Content: more model-generated notes on this DNA | The model's database searches: none | Told to the model about the DNA's origin: nothing | What the model saw: the letters and a program-made list of their open reading frames with translations, nothing else | The DNA itself: not shown here | DNA from: UBA2966 sp965242505 | Lineage (GTDB): Bacteria > Pseudomonadota > Alphaproteobacteria > UBA2966 | DNA length: 64,000 nt | Direction of reading: 5' to 3' | NCBI GenBank assembly: GCA_965242505.1 | Contig: OZ251449.1 | Coordinates: forward strand, 496,001 to 560,000 | How positions within the stretch are numbered: the stretch's first letter is position 1

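Noticed and set aside
45289..63609. Minus-strand open frame of about 6,100 codons
   Set aside because: Same reason: antisense shadow of the giant gene, with no signal peptide, domain or plausible composition.
28906..64000. CRISPR-like or satellite DNA interpretation of the repeats
   Set aside because: The repeats are about 345 bp, diverged at DNA level and conserved as protein patterns in one frame, so they are coding domains rather than CRISPR or non-coding satellites.

Overview
The window looks like the chromosome of a high-GC alphaproteobacterium, probably Rhodospirillales-like. The evidence is a rRNA operon in the order 16S, tRNA-Ile(GAT), tRNA-Ala(TGC), 23S, 5S, tRNA-fMet, together with an alphaproteobacterial style of 16S and 23S sequence and codons with strong G/C at third positions. 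No database search was possible, so the taxonomic call rests on recognition only.

Layout. (1) 1-2.9 kb: phosphate starvation block on the minus strand: phoR-like kinase, then pstS and the 5' end of pstC, with a three-unit Pho box upstream of pstS. (2) 3.1-8.1 kb: a small outer-membrane beta-barrel protein, a large stand-alone OB/SF1-helicase/endonuclease protein (possible defence gene, more mixed base use than its neighbours) and a YghU-type glutathione S-transferase. (3) 8.4-10.6 kb: a split ADP-forming acyl-CoA synthetase (ATP-grasp beta-like and CoA-binding alpha-like proteins). (4) 10.8-20.8 kb: a polyprenyl-phosphate-mannose glycosylation block. It holds two nearly identical tandem TMTC-like GT-C/TPR proteins, a DUF2723-type protein, a GT22-like mannosyltransferase, a GDP-mannose-forming ManC and, convergent, a DPM1-like GT2 fused to a GtrA membrane domain. 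One tandem copy carries a G11 tract. (5) 21.0-26.6 kb: rRNA operon with promoter, boxA elements and terminator. (6) 26.7-27.7 kb: an IS5-family (IS427-type) element with a frameshifted transposase and 3-bp target duplication, next to GC-rich REP-like palindromes. (7) 28.15 kb to the end: one uninterrupted plus-strand reading frame of more than 35.8 kb, still open at the window edge. It encodes at least 11,949 residues of a secreted, Calx-beta-repeat giant protein.

The giant gene is the most striking object. It has a Sec-type signal peptide, two copies of a distinctive 'SDWDGDGI' head module each linked to putative-Ig (He_PIG-like) domains, a fibronectin III-like domain, about one hundred Calx-beta-type repeats arranged in higher-order cassettes, and a C15 homopolymer at its 5' end that could make it phase-variable if translation starts upstream of the tract. 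A short ORF with a strong ribosome binding site ends just before the alternative upstream start.

How the parts may work together is inference: the mannose block makes GDP-mannose (ManC), transfers it to a polyprenyl phosphate (GT2-GtrA), and the GT-C membrane proteins use that lipid donor outside the cytoplasmic membrane. A surface polysaccharide or a Thr-rich exported protein, such as the giant repeat protein, are possible acceptors. Homopolymer tracts in both a glycosyltransferase gene and the giant surface-protein gene would fit a variable cell surface.
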